From Silvimonas terrae (GTDB lineage Bacteria; Pseudomonadota; Gammaproteobacteria; Burkholderiales; Chitinibacteraceae), in NCBI RefSeq assembly GCF_014202765.1, contig NZ_JACHHN010000010.1:62001-126000 (forward strand): a DNA stretch of 64,000 nucleotides, read 5' to 3'. Made by a program: the position numbers and the translations under genes. Shown piece after piece: positions 26,179 through 36,701 of the stretch. Under the pieces are notes generated by a model. That model had not been told where the DNA came from. It saw nothing but the letters and a program-made list of their open reading frames with translations, and searched no databases. Positions within the stretch are counted from its first letter, which is position 1. The number at the start of each line of letters is the position of its first letter.

Positions 26179-26834
26179 TCAACAGCCTGCTTGCCGAAAA
26201 CCACAAAGGCTTCCTGCCCGACCGCCTGCGTACCGGCAACTTCCTGAAATGGCTCAAACGCGTCCACGCCTGGCTGGGCCTGTGGGGCGCTGCGCTGGGC
26301 CTGATGTTTGGCATCTCCGGCTTTGTGCTTAACCACCGCGCCCAGATGAAAATCAACGCCGTCACGCCGATTGAGAGTGCGGTGCAAGTGCCAGTGCCGG
26401 CTGACGCGCGGGATGACCCGAAAGCCTTTGGCAAATGGTTCAGCCAGTATGCCGGCATCCCCGGCCACGCCCGCGTACGCACCACGCCGGCCAAGGAAGT
26501 GATCTGGAATGACAAGCCGGTGCAAAAACCGGCAGAGTGGCAAGTCACGCTGGCCAAGCCCAACTACAGCGTCAGCGCCACCTGGACCGAAGGCAACAGC
26601 CTGGCAGAAGTCAAACGCACCGACACCAACTTCTGGGGCGTGATCACCAACCTGCACAAAGGCGTAGGCGCTGGCGTGGGCTGGATTTTGCTGGTTGATA
26701 CTCTGGCGGGCGCCCTCATTACCTTGTGCATTACCGGCTTTCTGCTGTGGTCCCGTCTGCACGGCCCGCGTCTGGCCGCGCTGGGTTTGATTGGCGGGGC
26801 GATTGCCTGGGGGTGCTGGTCGGTGCTGGCGTAA
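26175..26834 (+). CDS. PepSY-associated TM protein (PiuB-like, short form)
   Basis: This 219-residue inner-membrane protein has a first hydrophobic segment at about 31-52 (AWLGLWGAALGLMFGISGFVL, then NHR). A periplasmic PepSY-like domain follows (WQVTLAKPNYSVSATWTEGN, with the NLHKGVGAG stretch), and two C-terminal helices (about 175-195 and 197-215). It is shorter than full PiuB/FecR-like ferric reductase proteins, which have more membrane segments. Its position after the receptor and piuC suggests a role in iron release or reduction, which is inference. Confidence 0.8.
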   Translation: MINSLLAENHKGFLPDRLRTGNFLKWLKRVHAWLGLWGAALGLMFGISGFVLNHRAQMKINAVTPIESAVQVPVPADARDDPKAFGKWFSQYAGIPGHARVRTTPAKEVIWNDKPVQKPAEWQVTLAKPNYSVSATWTEGNSLAEVKRTDTNFWGVITNLHKGVGAGVGWILLVDTLAGALITLCITGFLLWSRLHGPRLAALGLIGGAIAWGCWSVLA

Positions 26835-26873
26835 CCTTTCTCGCTACCCGCAAAGTGGAACGGCGATGCCCGG

Positions 26874-27407
26874 TTATTTGGCCGGGCACGTTCTGAGCGC
26901 CGGGCGGCCAACCGCCTGGCCGTCCAGTAAAGTGGCTCTCAAAATGCATTGAGCGCCATACTGACGCCCTTGCACCTCGTAGTCCTTGCCTTCCTCCGGC
27001 ACAAAAGTCCAGTCTGAAGCGCAGAGCCAGGCATTGCCATTGCCGGCATCTTGCTGGGCCATGAAATCGATATTGACCGGTTTGCCTGCCTGAACGTAAA
27101 CCTCAGAAACCATCACGTGGGCCTCCATGTTTTGCCCAGGCATGCCCAGTTTCTGACGGTTTAAATGACTGTCGGTCAGCAAGGTCATGGCATTGTTGGC
27201 CGCAATGCCGCCCACCCCTTTGGATTCATCGTGGCAATCTGCATCCGGAATCAGCCGGACCACCCCGTTGGTCACGATACGCATGCGCGCACGTGGCCCC
27301 GCCTCAGGCTCGGCGTAAGAGCGCGTCAGGTAGGCTGGACTGGAGAGGTTTGAACAAGCGCCAAGAATCAGGCAGGACAACATCAGGGAAATGTGGTGGG
27401 TCTTCAT
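26874..27407 (-). CDS. Putative lipoprotein, unknown function
   Basis: This 177-residue protein carries a lipoprotein signal peptide (MKTHHISLMLSCLILGACSN, lipidation Cys at 18). The mature part contains paired cysteines (DADCHDES, WLCASDW, AQCILR, RTCPAK). I do not recognise the family. The start was chosen to give the signal peptide; the longer frame adds 14 residues without an SD. It lies convergent to the PepSY-type gene and is probably monocistronic. Confidence 0.7.
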   Translation of the reverse strand: MKTHHISLMLSCLILGACSNLSSPAYLTRSYAEPEAGPRARMRIVTNGVVRLIPDADCHDESKGVGGIAANNAMTLLTDSHLNRQKLGMPGQNMEAHVMVSEVYVQAGKPVNIDFMAQQDAGNGNAWLCASDWTFVPEEGKDYEVQGRQYGAQCILRATLLDGQAVGRPALRTCPAK

Positions 27408-27688
27408 GCTGGAGGGATGAATGAGGGAGATGATTAAATAAGGCGGCAATTATATTGCCGACCGGATACAAAGCCCACTGTCAGGAACGGCAGTGGAGCA
27501 CCTTCCACGAAAGTGACTGGCCTTGGGGTGGCATGGCCATCGGCATGCATAACAGCATGAAAGTGCTCTTTTTCAGGGAAATCCGACCACATTGTTTGAT
27601 TTAACATCGATTGGTCGATTGCGATTCCGCTGCAGAATCTCGCCCTTTGCGCGCGCGCAAAGCAAGCAATTTTGCCAAGGAAGCCCCC

Positions 27689-28267
27689 ATGTCTTACCCC
27701 GCCGATCAAACCGCCAATCCCGCCCCGCTGGGCCTGCTGGGGTTTGGCATGACCACCGTCCTCCTCAATCTGCACAACGCTGGCTTGTATGAGCTCAACA
27801 GCATGATCCTCGCCATGGGCATCTTCTATGGTGGCCTCGCCCAGGTGTTTACCGGGCTGATGGAATGGAAAAAGGGTAATACCTTTGGCACGGTGGCGTT
27901 CACCTCGTACGGCCTGTTCTGGCTAACGCTGGTGGCCTTGTTGATCCTGCCCAGGCTGGGCGTGGCCGTGCCAACGGCCAGCGGGGGCATGGTGGCGTTT
28001 TTTGTCATGTGGGGCCTCTTTACCGCCGTGATGTTTGTCGGCACGCTCACCATGAATCTGGCGACACGGGTGGTATTTGGCTCGCTGGTCATCCTGTTTG
28101 CCTTGCTGGCAGTGGGTGATGCGCTGGGCGACGCCATGATCGGACGTATTGCCGGCTGGGAAGGCATCTTCTGCGGTCTGTCGGCCATGTACGCCGCGCT
28201 GGCACAGGTGCTCAACGAGGTTTATGGCCGCGTGGTGTTGCCACTGGGCGAGAAAGCGCCCGCCTGA
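27689..28267 (+). CDS. satP: GPR1/FUN34/YaaH family acetate/succinate transporter
   Basis: This 192-residue protein has six membrane helices and the family signature [20 protein letters not shown] near the N-terminus, followed by [20 protein letters not shown]. Members move acetate and other short monocarboxylates or dicarboxylates. The ATG (MSYPADQ) follows an AAGGAAG SD; an upstream in-frame extension lacks one. It stands alone and shares a bidirectional terminator with ilvC. Confidence 0.92.
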   Translation: MSYPADQTANPAPLGLLGFGMTTVLLNLHNAGLYELNSMILAMGIFYGGLAQVFTGLMEWKKGNTFGTVAFTSYGLFWLTLVALLILPRLGVAVPTASGGMVAFFVMWGLFTAVMFVGTLTMNLATRVVFGSLVILFALLAVGDALGDAMIGRIAGWEGIFCGLSAMYAALAQVLNEVYGRVVLPLGEKAPA

Positions 28268-28284
28268 TCTGCAGACGCAAGGCA

Positions 28285-28316
28285 TAAAAAAAGACCCGCA
28301 GCAGCGGGTCTTTTTT
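28285..28316. terminator. Bidirectional intrinsic terminator (satP / ilvC)
   Basis: AAAAAAGACCCGC pairs with GCGGGTCTTTTTT around AGCA. A-runs and T-runs on both sides allow termination of satP on the plus strand and ilvC on the minus strand. Confidence 0.9.
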
Positions 28317-28336
28317 GTTCAAGCCATCAACCAGTC

Positions 28337-29434
<1,098 letters not shown>

Positions 29435-29435
<1 letters not shown>

Positions 29436-29932
29436 TAGATTTTAAGAATACGTTCACCACGGCCGATGCCAGAAGCACCCGTCCGCACGGTTTCCAGAAT
29501 GACAGTCGAATCCAGCCCCTTGATAAAAGCATCCAGCTTTTCACCCGGGCCGGTCAATTCAATGGTGTAGGTCTTTTCGGTCACGTCAATGATACGGCCA
29601 CGGAAAATATCCGCCATCCGTTTCATTTCTTCGCGATCCTTGCCCGTTGCACGCACCTTGATCAGCATCAGTTCGCGCTCGATGTGATCAGATTCGTTCA
29701 GATCGATCACCTTGACCACTTCAATCAACTTGTTCAGCTGCTTGGTGATCTGTTCGATCACTTCGTCCGAACCGTGCGTGACAATGGTCATACGGCTCAG
29801 GGTCGGGTCTTCGGTGGTCTGTACGGTCAGCGAATCAATGTTGTAGCCGCGGGCGGAAAACAGGCCCGTCACGCGGGACAAGGCCCCGGCTTCGTTCTCA
29901 ATGAGAATGGACAGAATATGGCGCATGTTCAT
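29435..29932 (-). CDS. ilvH: Acetolactate synthase small (regulatory) subunit
   Basis: This 165-residue protein has an N-terminal ACT domain (HILSILIENEAGALSRVTGLFS, then RGYNIDSLTV) that binds valine and mediates feedback inhibition of the large subunit. A C-terminal regulatory domain follows (about 85-160). It begins 4 bases after the ilvI stop. The length is as expected for the IlvH/IlvN family. Confidence 0.96.
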
Positions 29933-29936
29933 TCCC

Positions 29937-31703
29937 TTAGCTCAAGTTGCCGTAGTCACGGTTGTTTTCGAACGGCGATTGCTGCATGCCGGCCATGTGC
30001 GGGGGCAAGTCCATCTGGTTCAGACCACGACCGTTCTGCACCATCGGGAACACGTTCTCGGTCTGGTCAGTACGGAAGTCGATAAACACCAGACGCTCTT
30101 TGAGTTTGGCGCTGAACGCTTCTTTCAGTACCGGTTCCACGTCGGCCGGGTTCTCGACCTTGAAGCCGACATGACCATAGGCCTCTGCCACTTTCACAAA
30201 GTCTGGCAGCGCATCCATATACGACTCGGAATAACGCGTGCCGTAGAAGAACTCCTGCCACTGACGCACCATGCCAAGGTAACGGTTGTTCAGGCTCAGC
30301 ACCTTGACCGGCGTGTGGTACTGCTTGCAGGTCGAGAGTTCCTGAATGTTCATCTGGATGGAGCCCTCACCGGTCACACAAGCGACTTGTGCATCCGGAT
30401 TGGCCAGCTGCGCGCCCATGGCGGCCGGCAGGCCAAAGCCCATCGTGCCCAGACCGCCAGAGTTGATCCATTGCTTGGGGCGGCGGAATTTGTAGTACTG
30501 CGCAGCCCACATCTGATGCTGACCCACGTCGGACGTCACAATGGCATTGCCACCGGTCACATCCCACAGGGTCTGGATAACGTGCTGCGGTTTGATGACC
30601 TCAGTCGATGGCGTGTACAGCAAGCTGTTGGGCTTGCGCCATTCGTTGACCTGATTCCACCAGGCATCCAGCGCGGCCGGGTTCGGACGCAGACCGGATT
30701 CACGCAGGTGCGCAATCATGTCGGTCAGCACGTGCTTGACGTCGCCCACAATGGGGATGTCCACCTTCACGCGCTTGGCGATCGAAGACGGGTCCACATC
30801 AATGTGGATGATCTTCTTCGGGTTGGACAGGAAATGATTCGGCACGGAGATGACACGGTCATCAAAGCGCGCGCCCACCGCAATCAGCACGTCACAGTAC
30901 TGCATGGCCAGGTTGGCTTCGTACGTGCCGTGCATGCCCAGCATGCCGACAAACGACGGGTGCGTGCCGTCAATGGCGCCCAGGCCCATCAGCGTATTGG
31001 TGACCGGAATGCCTAGGATGGTCGCCAGTTCCGTGACTTCTTTGGCGGCACGGCCCTGAATGGCGCCACCGCCCACATACAGGAACGGGCGCTTGCCTTC
31101 CGCGATCAGCTGGATCGCCTTTTTGATCTGGCCCGGGTGACCCTTGGTCGGCGGCGAATAGCTGCGGATGGTCACGCTTTCCGGGTATTTGTATTCGGTC
31201 TTGAGGATCGAGACATCTTTGGGGATATCGATCACGACCGGGCCCGGACGGCCGGTGGATGCAATGTAGAACGCTTTTTTGATGGTTTCGGCCAGATCGC
31301 GCACATCCTTCACCAGGAAGTTGTGCTTCACGATCGGACGCGAGCAACCCACCATGTCCACTTCCTGGAAGGCATCCAGGCCAATGGCGCTGGTGCCCAC
31401 CTGGCCGGAAATGACCACGAGCGGGATGGAATCCATATACGCCGTCGCAATGCCGGTCAGCGCGTTGGTCGCGCCGGGGCCGCTGGTCACCAGCGCTACG
31501 CCCACCTTGTCGCTGGAACGCGAGTACGCGTCAGCGGCATGGACAGCAGCTTGTTCGTGACGAACGAGGACGTGCTTGAATGCGGTCTGGCGAAAGATCG
31601 CATCGTAAATTTCAAGGACTGCGCCACCAGGATAACCGAAGACGAATTCAACGCCTTCTTCCTGCAGACAGCGCACCAGTATTTCAGAGCCCGAAATCTC
31701 CAT
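29937..31703 (-). CDS. ilvI: Acetolactate synthase large (catalytic) subunit
   Basis: This 588-residue thiamine-diphosphate enzyme condenses pyruvate with pyruvate or 2-oxobutyrate. The N-terminal Pyr domain contains the catalytic Glu region (VRHEQAAVHAADAYSR). The C-terminal PP domain carries the ThDP-binding motif (GEGSIQMNIQEL, then NNRYLGMVRQWQ). Seen beside ilvH it would form the regulated holoenzyme. The start (MEISGSEIL) follows AAAGGTTG. It is the first gene of ilvI-ilvH-ilvC. Confidence 0.96.
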   Translation of the reverse strand: MEISGSEILVRCLQEEGVEFVFGYPGGAVLEIYDAIFRQTAFKHVLVRHEQAAVHAADAYSRSSDKVGVALVTSGPGATNALTGIATAYMDSIPLVVISGQVGTSAIGLDAFQEVDMVGCSRPIVKHNFLVKDVRDLAETIKKAFYIASTGRPGPVVIDIPKDVSILKTEYKYPESVTIRSYSPPTKGHPGQIKKAIQLIAEGKRPFLYVGGGAIQGRAAKEVTELATILGIPVTNTLMGLGAIDGTHPSFVGMLGMHGTYEANLAMQYCDVLIAVGARFDDRVISVPNHFLSNPKKIIHIDVDPSSIAKRVKVDIPIVGDVKHVLTDMIAHLRESGLRPNPAALDAWWNQVNEWRKPNSLLYTPSTEVIKPQHVIQTLWDVTGGNAIVTSDVGQHQMWAAQYYKFRRPKQWINSGGLGTMGFGLPAAMGAQLANPDAQVACVTGEGSIQMNIQELSTCKQYHTPVKVLSLNNRYLGMVRQWQEFFYGTRYSESYMDALPDFVKVAEAYGHVGFKVENPADVEPVLKEAFSAKLKERLVFIDFRTDQTENVFPMVQNGRGLNQMDLPPHMAGMQQSPFENNRDYGNLS

Positions 31704-32366
31704 GGGTCAACCTTTGTGCAAACGAATTAACGGGATCAGCACCGCAATGGCTTACGAGCAAAGGGGTAAAGAGGCGAAACCACAATGGGGCATGCACGCG
31801 CCTGTTCACAGCGCGGGATGGACGATCCGCCGGGGCCTTGCTCGCAATATATCCAGAGGACATCGATTGCGATCCTGATTTGATCTGTACCGGGCTTGCC
31901 GCCGTCAAAGAGCTCGCATAAACGGTAAATACCGGGCCGTATCGAAGTTAACCGTACCGTATAACGCGATTGATGAACGCGGGTGTGCGTGCATCCGTGC
32001 GTGTGGCGCGGCTCCTCTTGACGACCAGGGGGTGACCCGTTTGTGCAACCCTACATGCAAGGGCTTGTGGCCCGCAAAGTGACGACCAGATATAAATGCG
32101 CTGGCGGTTGCCGTTCGGCGCGAACAGGCCGGTTAGGCCGGTTCGCATTACTTGACTGGTGTAGAACGCAAAACCCTACCCGAATCAATGCCGTTTGGCA
32201 AGCACGGCGCGCCTGTCGGGGTGGTGCGGCCCGTTCGCGGGGACGCGGGGCAATGCGGCAGCTGATCCCGGTTTCATTGCGGCTTTTTACGGTATGTAAA
32301 TCGCTAAAATAATCAGGGACATCCTTACAGCGCTTTGTTAACATTCGCGGCTACCCAATCAACCCA
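31704..32366. other. Divergent intergenic region between ilvI and the sigma factor gene
   Basis: These 663 bases hold no convincing gene. Short open frames on both strands lack SDs and recognisable content. I looked for a leader peptide rich in Leu/Val/Ile codons upstream of ilvI and did not see one. An AT-rich patch at about 32285-32345 is the likely promoter area for the sigma factor gene. Confidence 0.5.
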
Positions 32367-32993
32367 TTGTTGCCCCATGTGGCGACACACGGAGAATTCA
32401 ACCTGGACGACGCAACGGACAAGCTGACGGCATTTCTTGCCGAGGTAGAGCGCCGGGCGTTCAAGCAGGCGCAATACGCCGTGCAGGATGAAGATACCGC
32501 GCTCGACATCGTGCAGGACGCCATGATGCGTCTGGCCGACCGCTATTGCACCCGTCCGCCTGAAGAATGGCCCATGCTGTTCCAGCGCATTTTGCAAAAT
32601 GCCATTCGTGATCATTTCCGTCGGCAGAAAGTGCGCGGGTTCTGGGTGACGTTGTTCTCTGCGTTCGAAAGCAAGGATGACGACGGTGACGCGGGGGATC
32701 CGCTCGAATGGCTGGGGGCAGATATGCAGGCGCCCAGTCCGGAAGAAGAGCACGATCAGGCACGCACCATGGCCTTGATTGAAGAAGGGGTGGCACAATT
32801 ACCTGCACGTCAACGCGAAGCCTTCATGTTGCGTTACTGGGAGGAGTTGGACGTTGCAGAGACCGCCGCCGCAATGGGGTGTTCAGAAGGCAGCGTCAAA
32901 ACGCATTGTTCGCGGGCCACACATTCTCTTTCGGTCTGGTTGCAGCGGCGTGGTATTGATTGGTACGGGAAACGGGGAGGGACAGGAGAATGA
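32367..32993 (+). CDS. ECF-like RNA polymerase sigma factor (sigma70 region 2/4)
   Basis: This protein has about 208 residues. Region 2 spans VERRAFKQAQYAVQDEDTAL through the FQRILQNAIRDHFRRQKVRG stretch. Region 4 is LPARQREAFMLRYWEELDVA, then AAAMGCSEGSVKTHCSRA. The start is uncertain: the longest frame starts at TTG, a GTG lies four codons in, and a GGAG SD points to a CTG at 32403. It leads a cluster with DUF3619, DUF3106 and RDD genes, with ATGA coupling to the next gene; DUF3619 may act as its anti-sigma-like partner (inference). Confidence 0.88.
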   Translation: MLPHVATHGEFNLDDATDKLTAFLAEVERRAFKQAQYAVQDEDTALDIVQDAMMRLADRYCTRPPEEWPMLFQRILQNAIRDHFRRQKVRGFWVTLFSAFESKDDDGDAGDPLEWLGADMQAPSPEEEHDQARTMALIEEGVAQLPARQREAFMLRYWEELDVAETAAAMGCSEGSVKTHCSRATHSLSVWLQRRGIDWYGKRGGTGE

Positions 32994-33397
32994 GCGGTCC
33001 GTCTATGAAAGAAAGCGATTTTGGTCGACAAGTAAAAACGGTGCTGGATCAGGCACCGGTCAGCGCCAGGGCACAAGCCCGGCTTGCGGCCGCGCGCCAG
33101 CAGGCGGTGGCGCGTGCGGCCCAATTGCAGCGTCGTCCCGCGCTGGTCAACCGTCTTGCAGGCGCTTCTCACTGGTTCTCTGAACAATGGCATGCCCACC
33201 CGGCGGCCTGGAGTACCGGCGTGGCGTTTGCGCTTTTGCTGGCTGTTGGCGGTGCCTGGCAGCTGCAGGTGCGCACCATCGAAGCCGAGCGCACTGCCGT
33301 CGATGTCCAGATGCTGGCCGACGAAGTGCCGCTGGATACCTTTGTCGATACCCGGTTTGAAAAATGGTCCAATACGCCAGCCACAGAACGCGACTGA
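32990..33397 (+). CDS. DUF3619 family membrane protein
   Basis: This 135-residue protein has a basic helical N-terminal cytoplasmic half (DFGRQVKTVLDQAPVSARAQ, many Ala/Arg), one membrane helix (about 83-100, STGVAFALLLAVGGAW) and a short acidic periplasmic tail. DUF3619 genes sit next to this sigma factor in betaproteobacteria, an arrangement resembling anti-sigma factors. The start overlaps the sigma factor stop (ATGA). Its last 34 bases overlap the DUF3106 gene. Confidence 0.8.
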   Translation: MSGPSMKESDFGRQVKTVLDQAPVSARAQARLAAARQQAVARAAQLQRRPALVNRLAGASHWFSEQWHAHPAAWSTGVAFALLLAVGGAWQLQVRTIEAERTAVDVQMLADEVPLDTFVDTRFEKWSNTPATERD

Positions 33398-33759
33398 TCC
33401 TGGTCGCCGGCACTCTGCTGGCGACAATGTTGATGGCTCCTGCCTTTGCCGATCCGGCCGAGTGGCAGAACCTGAATCCGGCACAGCGTGAAGTGCTGGC
33501 GCCGGTGGCCGGCCAATGGGATCAATTGCCAGAAGATTCCAAAGCCACGCTCATGCGCGTGGCCAAGCGTTACGAAAACCTCTCCCCGGAGCAACAGGAT
33601 CGCGTGCGTGACCGTATTGGCCAATGGGCCAGCATGTCGCACGAAGAACGTGAACGTGCCCGCGAAAACTACCGCAAATACAAAGCCATGAGCCCGGCAC
33701 AACGCCAGCAGGTCATGCAGCACACCAACGCACCGCGTGCCGCGGGTACCAAGCGCTAA
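33364..33759 (+). CDS. DUF3106 family periplasmic protein
   Basis: This 131-residue protein has a signal peptide (about 1-29, ending MAPAFADPAEW). Helical repeats built on WDQLPEDSKATL, LSPEQQDRVRDRIGQWASMS and MSPAQRQQ follow, typical of DUF3106. These resemble CpxP/Spy-like helical chaperone folds, but that is a loose comparison. It overlaps the DUF3619 frame by 34 bases and the RDD start codon by 1 base (TAATG), so the three are probably translated together. Confidence 0.82.
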   Translation: MVQYASHRTRLILVAGTLLATMLMAPAFADPAEWQNLNPAQREVLAPVAGQWDQLPEDSKATLMRVAKRYENLSPEQQDRVRDRIGQWASMSHEERERARENYRKYKAMSPAQRQQVMQHTNAPRAAGTKR

Positions 33760-34316
33760 TGGCCGGGGTAACAAGTCGCGCGGGCTGGTGGCGCCGTTTT
33801 TTTGCCTGGTGGTATGAGTTGTTGCTGCTGGTGCCGGTGCTGCTGCTGGCCGGCGCGCTGTTTCAGGGCGTATTTCAGCTTCTTACCCATTTGCCGGTCG
33901 ATCAGATTTCCCGCTTGCCCTGGGCGCGTAACCTGTCTTTTGCCTGGCTGATGGTGGTCATGTTTGGCTATTTTGCCTGGTGCTGGAAGCGCGGTGGCCA
34001 GACGCTGGCCATGAAGACCTGGCGTATCCGGCTGGTCGCACTCAATGGCGAACTTCCTGGCTGGCGTGCCGTGTCCATCCGCTTTGCAGTGTGTCTGCTC
34101 TGTTTTGCGCCAGTAGTCCCGTTGTGGGTGGTGGTGCGGGTGGATCAATCCTGGTTGCCGTGGGCACAGTTTTCGCTGGCCTGGTGCATTATCCCGTTTG
34201 CCTGGGCCTGGTTTGACGGCGACAAACAGTTCTTACACGATCGTCTGGCTGGTACGCGCCTGGTGTTTGCGCCCAAAAAACCCCGCCAGCAGCCACAAGA
34301 AGCCCCCCAGAGCTAA
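33759..34316 (+). CDS. RDD family membrane protein
   Basis: This 185-residue protein has four hydrophobic segments. The RDD signature appears near the start (RAGWWRRFFAWWYELLLLVP), with GGQTLAMKTWRIRLV in the middle and the closing DGDKQFLHDRLAGTRLV. RDD proteins are small integral membrane proteins of mostly unknown transport-related roles. The 3' end overlaps the convergent lnt gene by 84 bases, and the conserved DRLAGTRLV block lies inside that overlap, so both frames are genuinely coding there. Confidence 0.85.
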   Translation: MAGVTSRAGWWRRFFAWWYELLLLVPVLLLAGALFQGVFQLLTHLPVDQISRLPWARNLSFAWLMVVMFGYFAWCWKRGGQTLAMKTWRIRLVALNGELPGWRAVSIRFAVCLLCFAPVVPLWVVVRVDQSWLPWAQFSLAWCIIPFAWAWFDGDKQFLHDRLAGTRLVFAPKKPRQQPQEAPQS

Positions 34317-35738
34317 GGCCATCCAGTCGCCCCAGCGCGCATAGGGCGTTTCACCGGCCCGGTTTTGCGCCATGCCTTCCAGTACCCCGCGTTGCCGTTC
34401 CGGCAGTACCTTGATGAGCTGACCTTTCTCATCAATGATGGCGGTCATGCCGGTATTGGTCGCCCGCAACATCCAGCGCCCGGTTTCCAGCGCGCGTGCC
34501 TGCGACATCTGGGTTTGCTGCCATGCGGCCCAGGAACCATCAAACCACGCCAGGTTAGAGACGTTCACCAGCAGTGTCGCTTGCGGCAGTGCGTTGATGA
34601 TCTCCCGACCGTAGACATCCTCGTAACAGATATTGGGCGCAAGCCGGGTGGTCTGGCCGATCACAAACGGGGCCTGTTTGGCGGCACCCGGCGTGAAGCC
34701 ATCCAGCGGCATGTTCAGATAGTGGTACATCCAGCCAAACAGGGCCGGCACCGGGACAAACTCGCCAAATGGCACCAGATGGTGCTTGCTGTAGATCGGT
34801 GTTTTGTCATCCGTCAGTAGCATGACCGAGTTGTAGTACTCGTCTTTGTGTTTGCCGGTCAGCGGTACGCCCGTGACCAGTGCCCGCGGCTCTACGGCCG
34901 CGCGCAGGTAATCCAGGTACCAGTCTGGCGTGTCCGTGAGAAATGACGGGATGGCTGTTTCTGGCAGGATGACAATATCGCCCTTGGCCTGCCGGGTCAG
35001 ATGCAGATAGATGCGCAAGTTATCGAGGTAATGTTCCTGCGCCCACTTTTCATCTTGCGGAATGGCACCTTGCGCCAGGCTCACGCTGACCGGCGCCCCA
35101 ACAGGGTGGGTCCACTGAACGTGCCACAAGCCCCAGCCAGCCAGCCAGGCCCCCAACACGCCGGCCCACACTGCGGGTTTGCGTGGCAGTGCAGCGAGCA
35201 GGCCGACCGAGATCGCCAGGACCAGCCCCACGCCATACACGCCCAGCACCGGCGCAAACCCGGCCAGGGGGGTCATGGGCAATTGCGAGGTGCCGACGCT
35301 GGCCCATGGGAAACCGGTGAACAACCAGCCGCGCAGCCATTCGCTCAGGATGAAGGCGCTGGGCAGGGCGATAGCAGTGCGCCAGAACCGGGTTGTGCCA
35401 GCGCGGTGTCCCAACCATGCGCCCAGCGCCGGGAACAGCGCCAGATACATGGCCAGCAGAAACACACAGCCGGCGGCCATCCAGGCGGGCATGCCGCCAA
35501 AGGTGTGCAGGCTGATGAAGATCCAGTAGATGTTGGCGCAGAAGTAGCCCAGACCCCAGACGTAACCTTGCCATGCGGCGCGTTTTGCGGTGGTTGCCCG
35601 GCCGGTCAGGATAAACAGGACGGCAAGGCCCAGCCACATCAAGGCAAAGGCCCGCACCGGGGCGAAGGCGAAGACGGTCAGCGCGCCGCTGGCCGCAAGC
35701 AAGGCGCTTTGTCCGGCGCGCAAGGAAGAAAATCGCAT
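34233..35738 (-). CDS. lnt: Apolipoprotein N-acyltransferase
   Basis: This 501-residue inner-membrane enzyme adds the third acyl chain to lipoproteins. The N-terminal region has six or more membrane helices, and the nitrilase-like periplasmic domain carries the triad E260 (ILPETAIPSF), K318 (YSKHHLVPFGEF) and C371 (NICYEDVYG), matching E267/K335/C387 of E. coli. A final helix and basic tail end inside the RDD gene on the other strand. It follows corC, as in many proteobacteria (corC-lnt). Confidence 0.95.
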   Translation of the reverse strand: MRFSSLRAGQSALLAASGALTVFAFAPVRAFALMWLGLAVLFILTGRATTAKRAAWQGYVWGLGYFCANIYWIFISLHTFGGMPAWMAAGCVFLLAMYLALFPALGAWLGHRAGTTRFWRTAIALPSAFILSEWLRGWLFTGFPWASVGTSQLPMTPLAGFAPVLGVYGVGLVLAISVGLLAALPRKPAVWAGVLGAWLAGWGLWHVQWTHPVGAPVSVSLAQGAIPQDEKWAQEHYLDNLRIYLHLTRQAKGDIVILPETAIPSFLTDTPDWYLDYLRAAVEPRALVTGVPLTGKHKDEYYNSVMLLTDDKTPIYSKHHLVPFGEFVPVPALFGWMYHYLNMPLDGFTPGAAKQAPFVIGQTTRLAPNICYEDVYGREIINALPQATLLVNVSNLAWFDGSWAAWQQTQMSQARALETGRWMLRATNTGMTAIIDEKGQLIKVLPERQRGVLEGMAQNRAGETPYARWGDWMALALGGFLWLLAGFFGRKHQARTSQTIV

Positions 35739-35767
35739 GGTGTTCTTGGTTCGACGGGGAGTCCGGA

Positions 35768-36637
35768 TTAGTCTTCTTCACCGATCGGTGCGGTGATTTC
35801 CGGTAGTTTTTCAATCAATACGCTGTGTACACGACGGCTGTCGGCCCGCACGATCTGGAAACGGTATCCATCAAAGGCGATGGTTTCGCCGCGCTTGGGG
35901 ACGTGACCGAACTTGCTGGTGACAAGACCGGCCACGGTGTCGAATTCTTCATCTGAAAAACCGGTGCCGATCGCTTCATTCAGGTCGCCAATTTCGGTCA
36001 GACCCTTGACGCGCCAGTGGCCTTTGCGATCCAGCACCACGTTGTCTTCGGATTCGTCGTAGTCGTATTCGTCTTCGATATCGCCGACGATCTGTTCCAT
36101 GACATCTTCAATGGTCACAAGGCCGGCCACGCCGCCATATTCGTCGACCACAATCGCCATGTGGTTGCGATTGTTGCGGAAGTCTTTCAGCAATACGTTC
36201 AGGCGCTTGGATTCCGGAATGAACACGGCCGGGCGCAACATGTCGCGCAGATCAAATTCTTCATCCAGCGCGTAATAGCGCAGCAAATCCTTGGCCAGCA
36301 ACACGCCCAGCACATTGTCTTTGCCGCCATCAATCACCGGAAAACGGGAGTGGGCGGTTTCAATGACAAAGGGGACAAACTCATCCAGTGGCGTGGCGAT
36401 GTCGATCACGTCCATCTGGCTGCGCGGCACCATGATGTCGCGCACTTGCATGTCGCCGACATTGAGTACGCCCTCGATCATGGCCAGCGCGTCAGCGTCC
36501 AGCAGATGGCGTTCAAACGCAGAGTGGAGGATGTCTACAAGCTCGCCGCGGTCTTCAGGTTCACGCAGCAGAAAGTGGGTCAGTCGCTCAAGCCAGGACG
36601 GCTTGTGCGACGTGGAAGGCTGTGAGGCCTCGTCCAT
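35768..36637 (-). CDS. corC: CorC/YbeX family CBS-domain protein (magnesium/cobalt efflux-associated)
   Basis: This 289-residue cytosolic protein has a short N-terminal helix region, a CBS pair (roughly 70-190; [15 protein letters not shown], then [20 protein letters not shown]) and the C-terminal CorC_HlyC domain ([20 protein letters not shown], then [18 protein letters not shown]). It stands between ybeY and lnt in the phoH-ybeY-corC-lnt order found widely in proteobacteria. An AGGAG SD lies about 11 bases upstream of the start. Confidence 0.94.
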   Translation of the reverse strand: MDEASQPSTSHKPSWLERLTHFLLREPEDRGELVDILHSAFERHLLDADALAMIEGVLNVGDMQVRDIMVPRSQMDVIDIATPLDEFVPFVIETAHSRFPVIDGGKDNVLGVLLAKDLLRYYALDEEFDLRDMLRPAVFIPESKRLNVLLKDFRNNRNHMAIVVDEYGGVAGLVTIEDVMEQIVGDIEDEYDYDESEDNVVLDRKGHWRVKGLTEIGDLNEAIGTGFSDEEFDTVAGLVTSKFGHVPKRGETIAFDGYRFQIVRADSRRVHSVLIEKLPEITAPIGEED

Positions 36638-36701
36638 AAATATGATTGCTCCTAAATGCCCGGGGGATCAGCGCCTGATCCCGCCGTTGAGGGCGTTCTG
36701 G

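Noticed and set aside
31704-32366. Leader-peptide attenuator for ilvI
   Set aside because: No short ORF with clustered Leu, Val or Ile codons before a terminator/antiterminator pair was visible on the minus strand.
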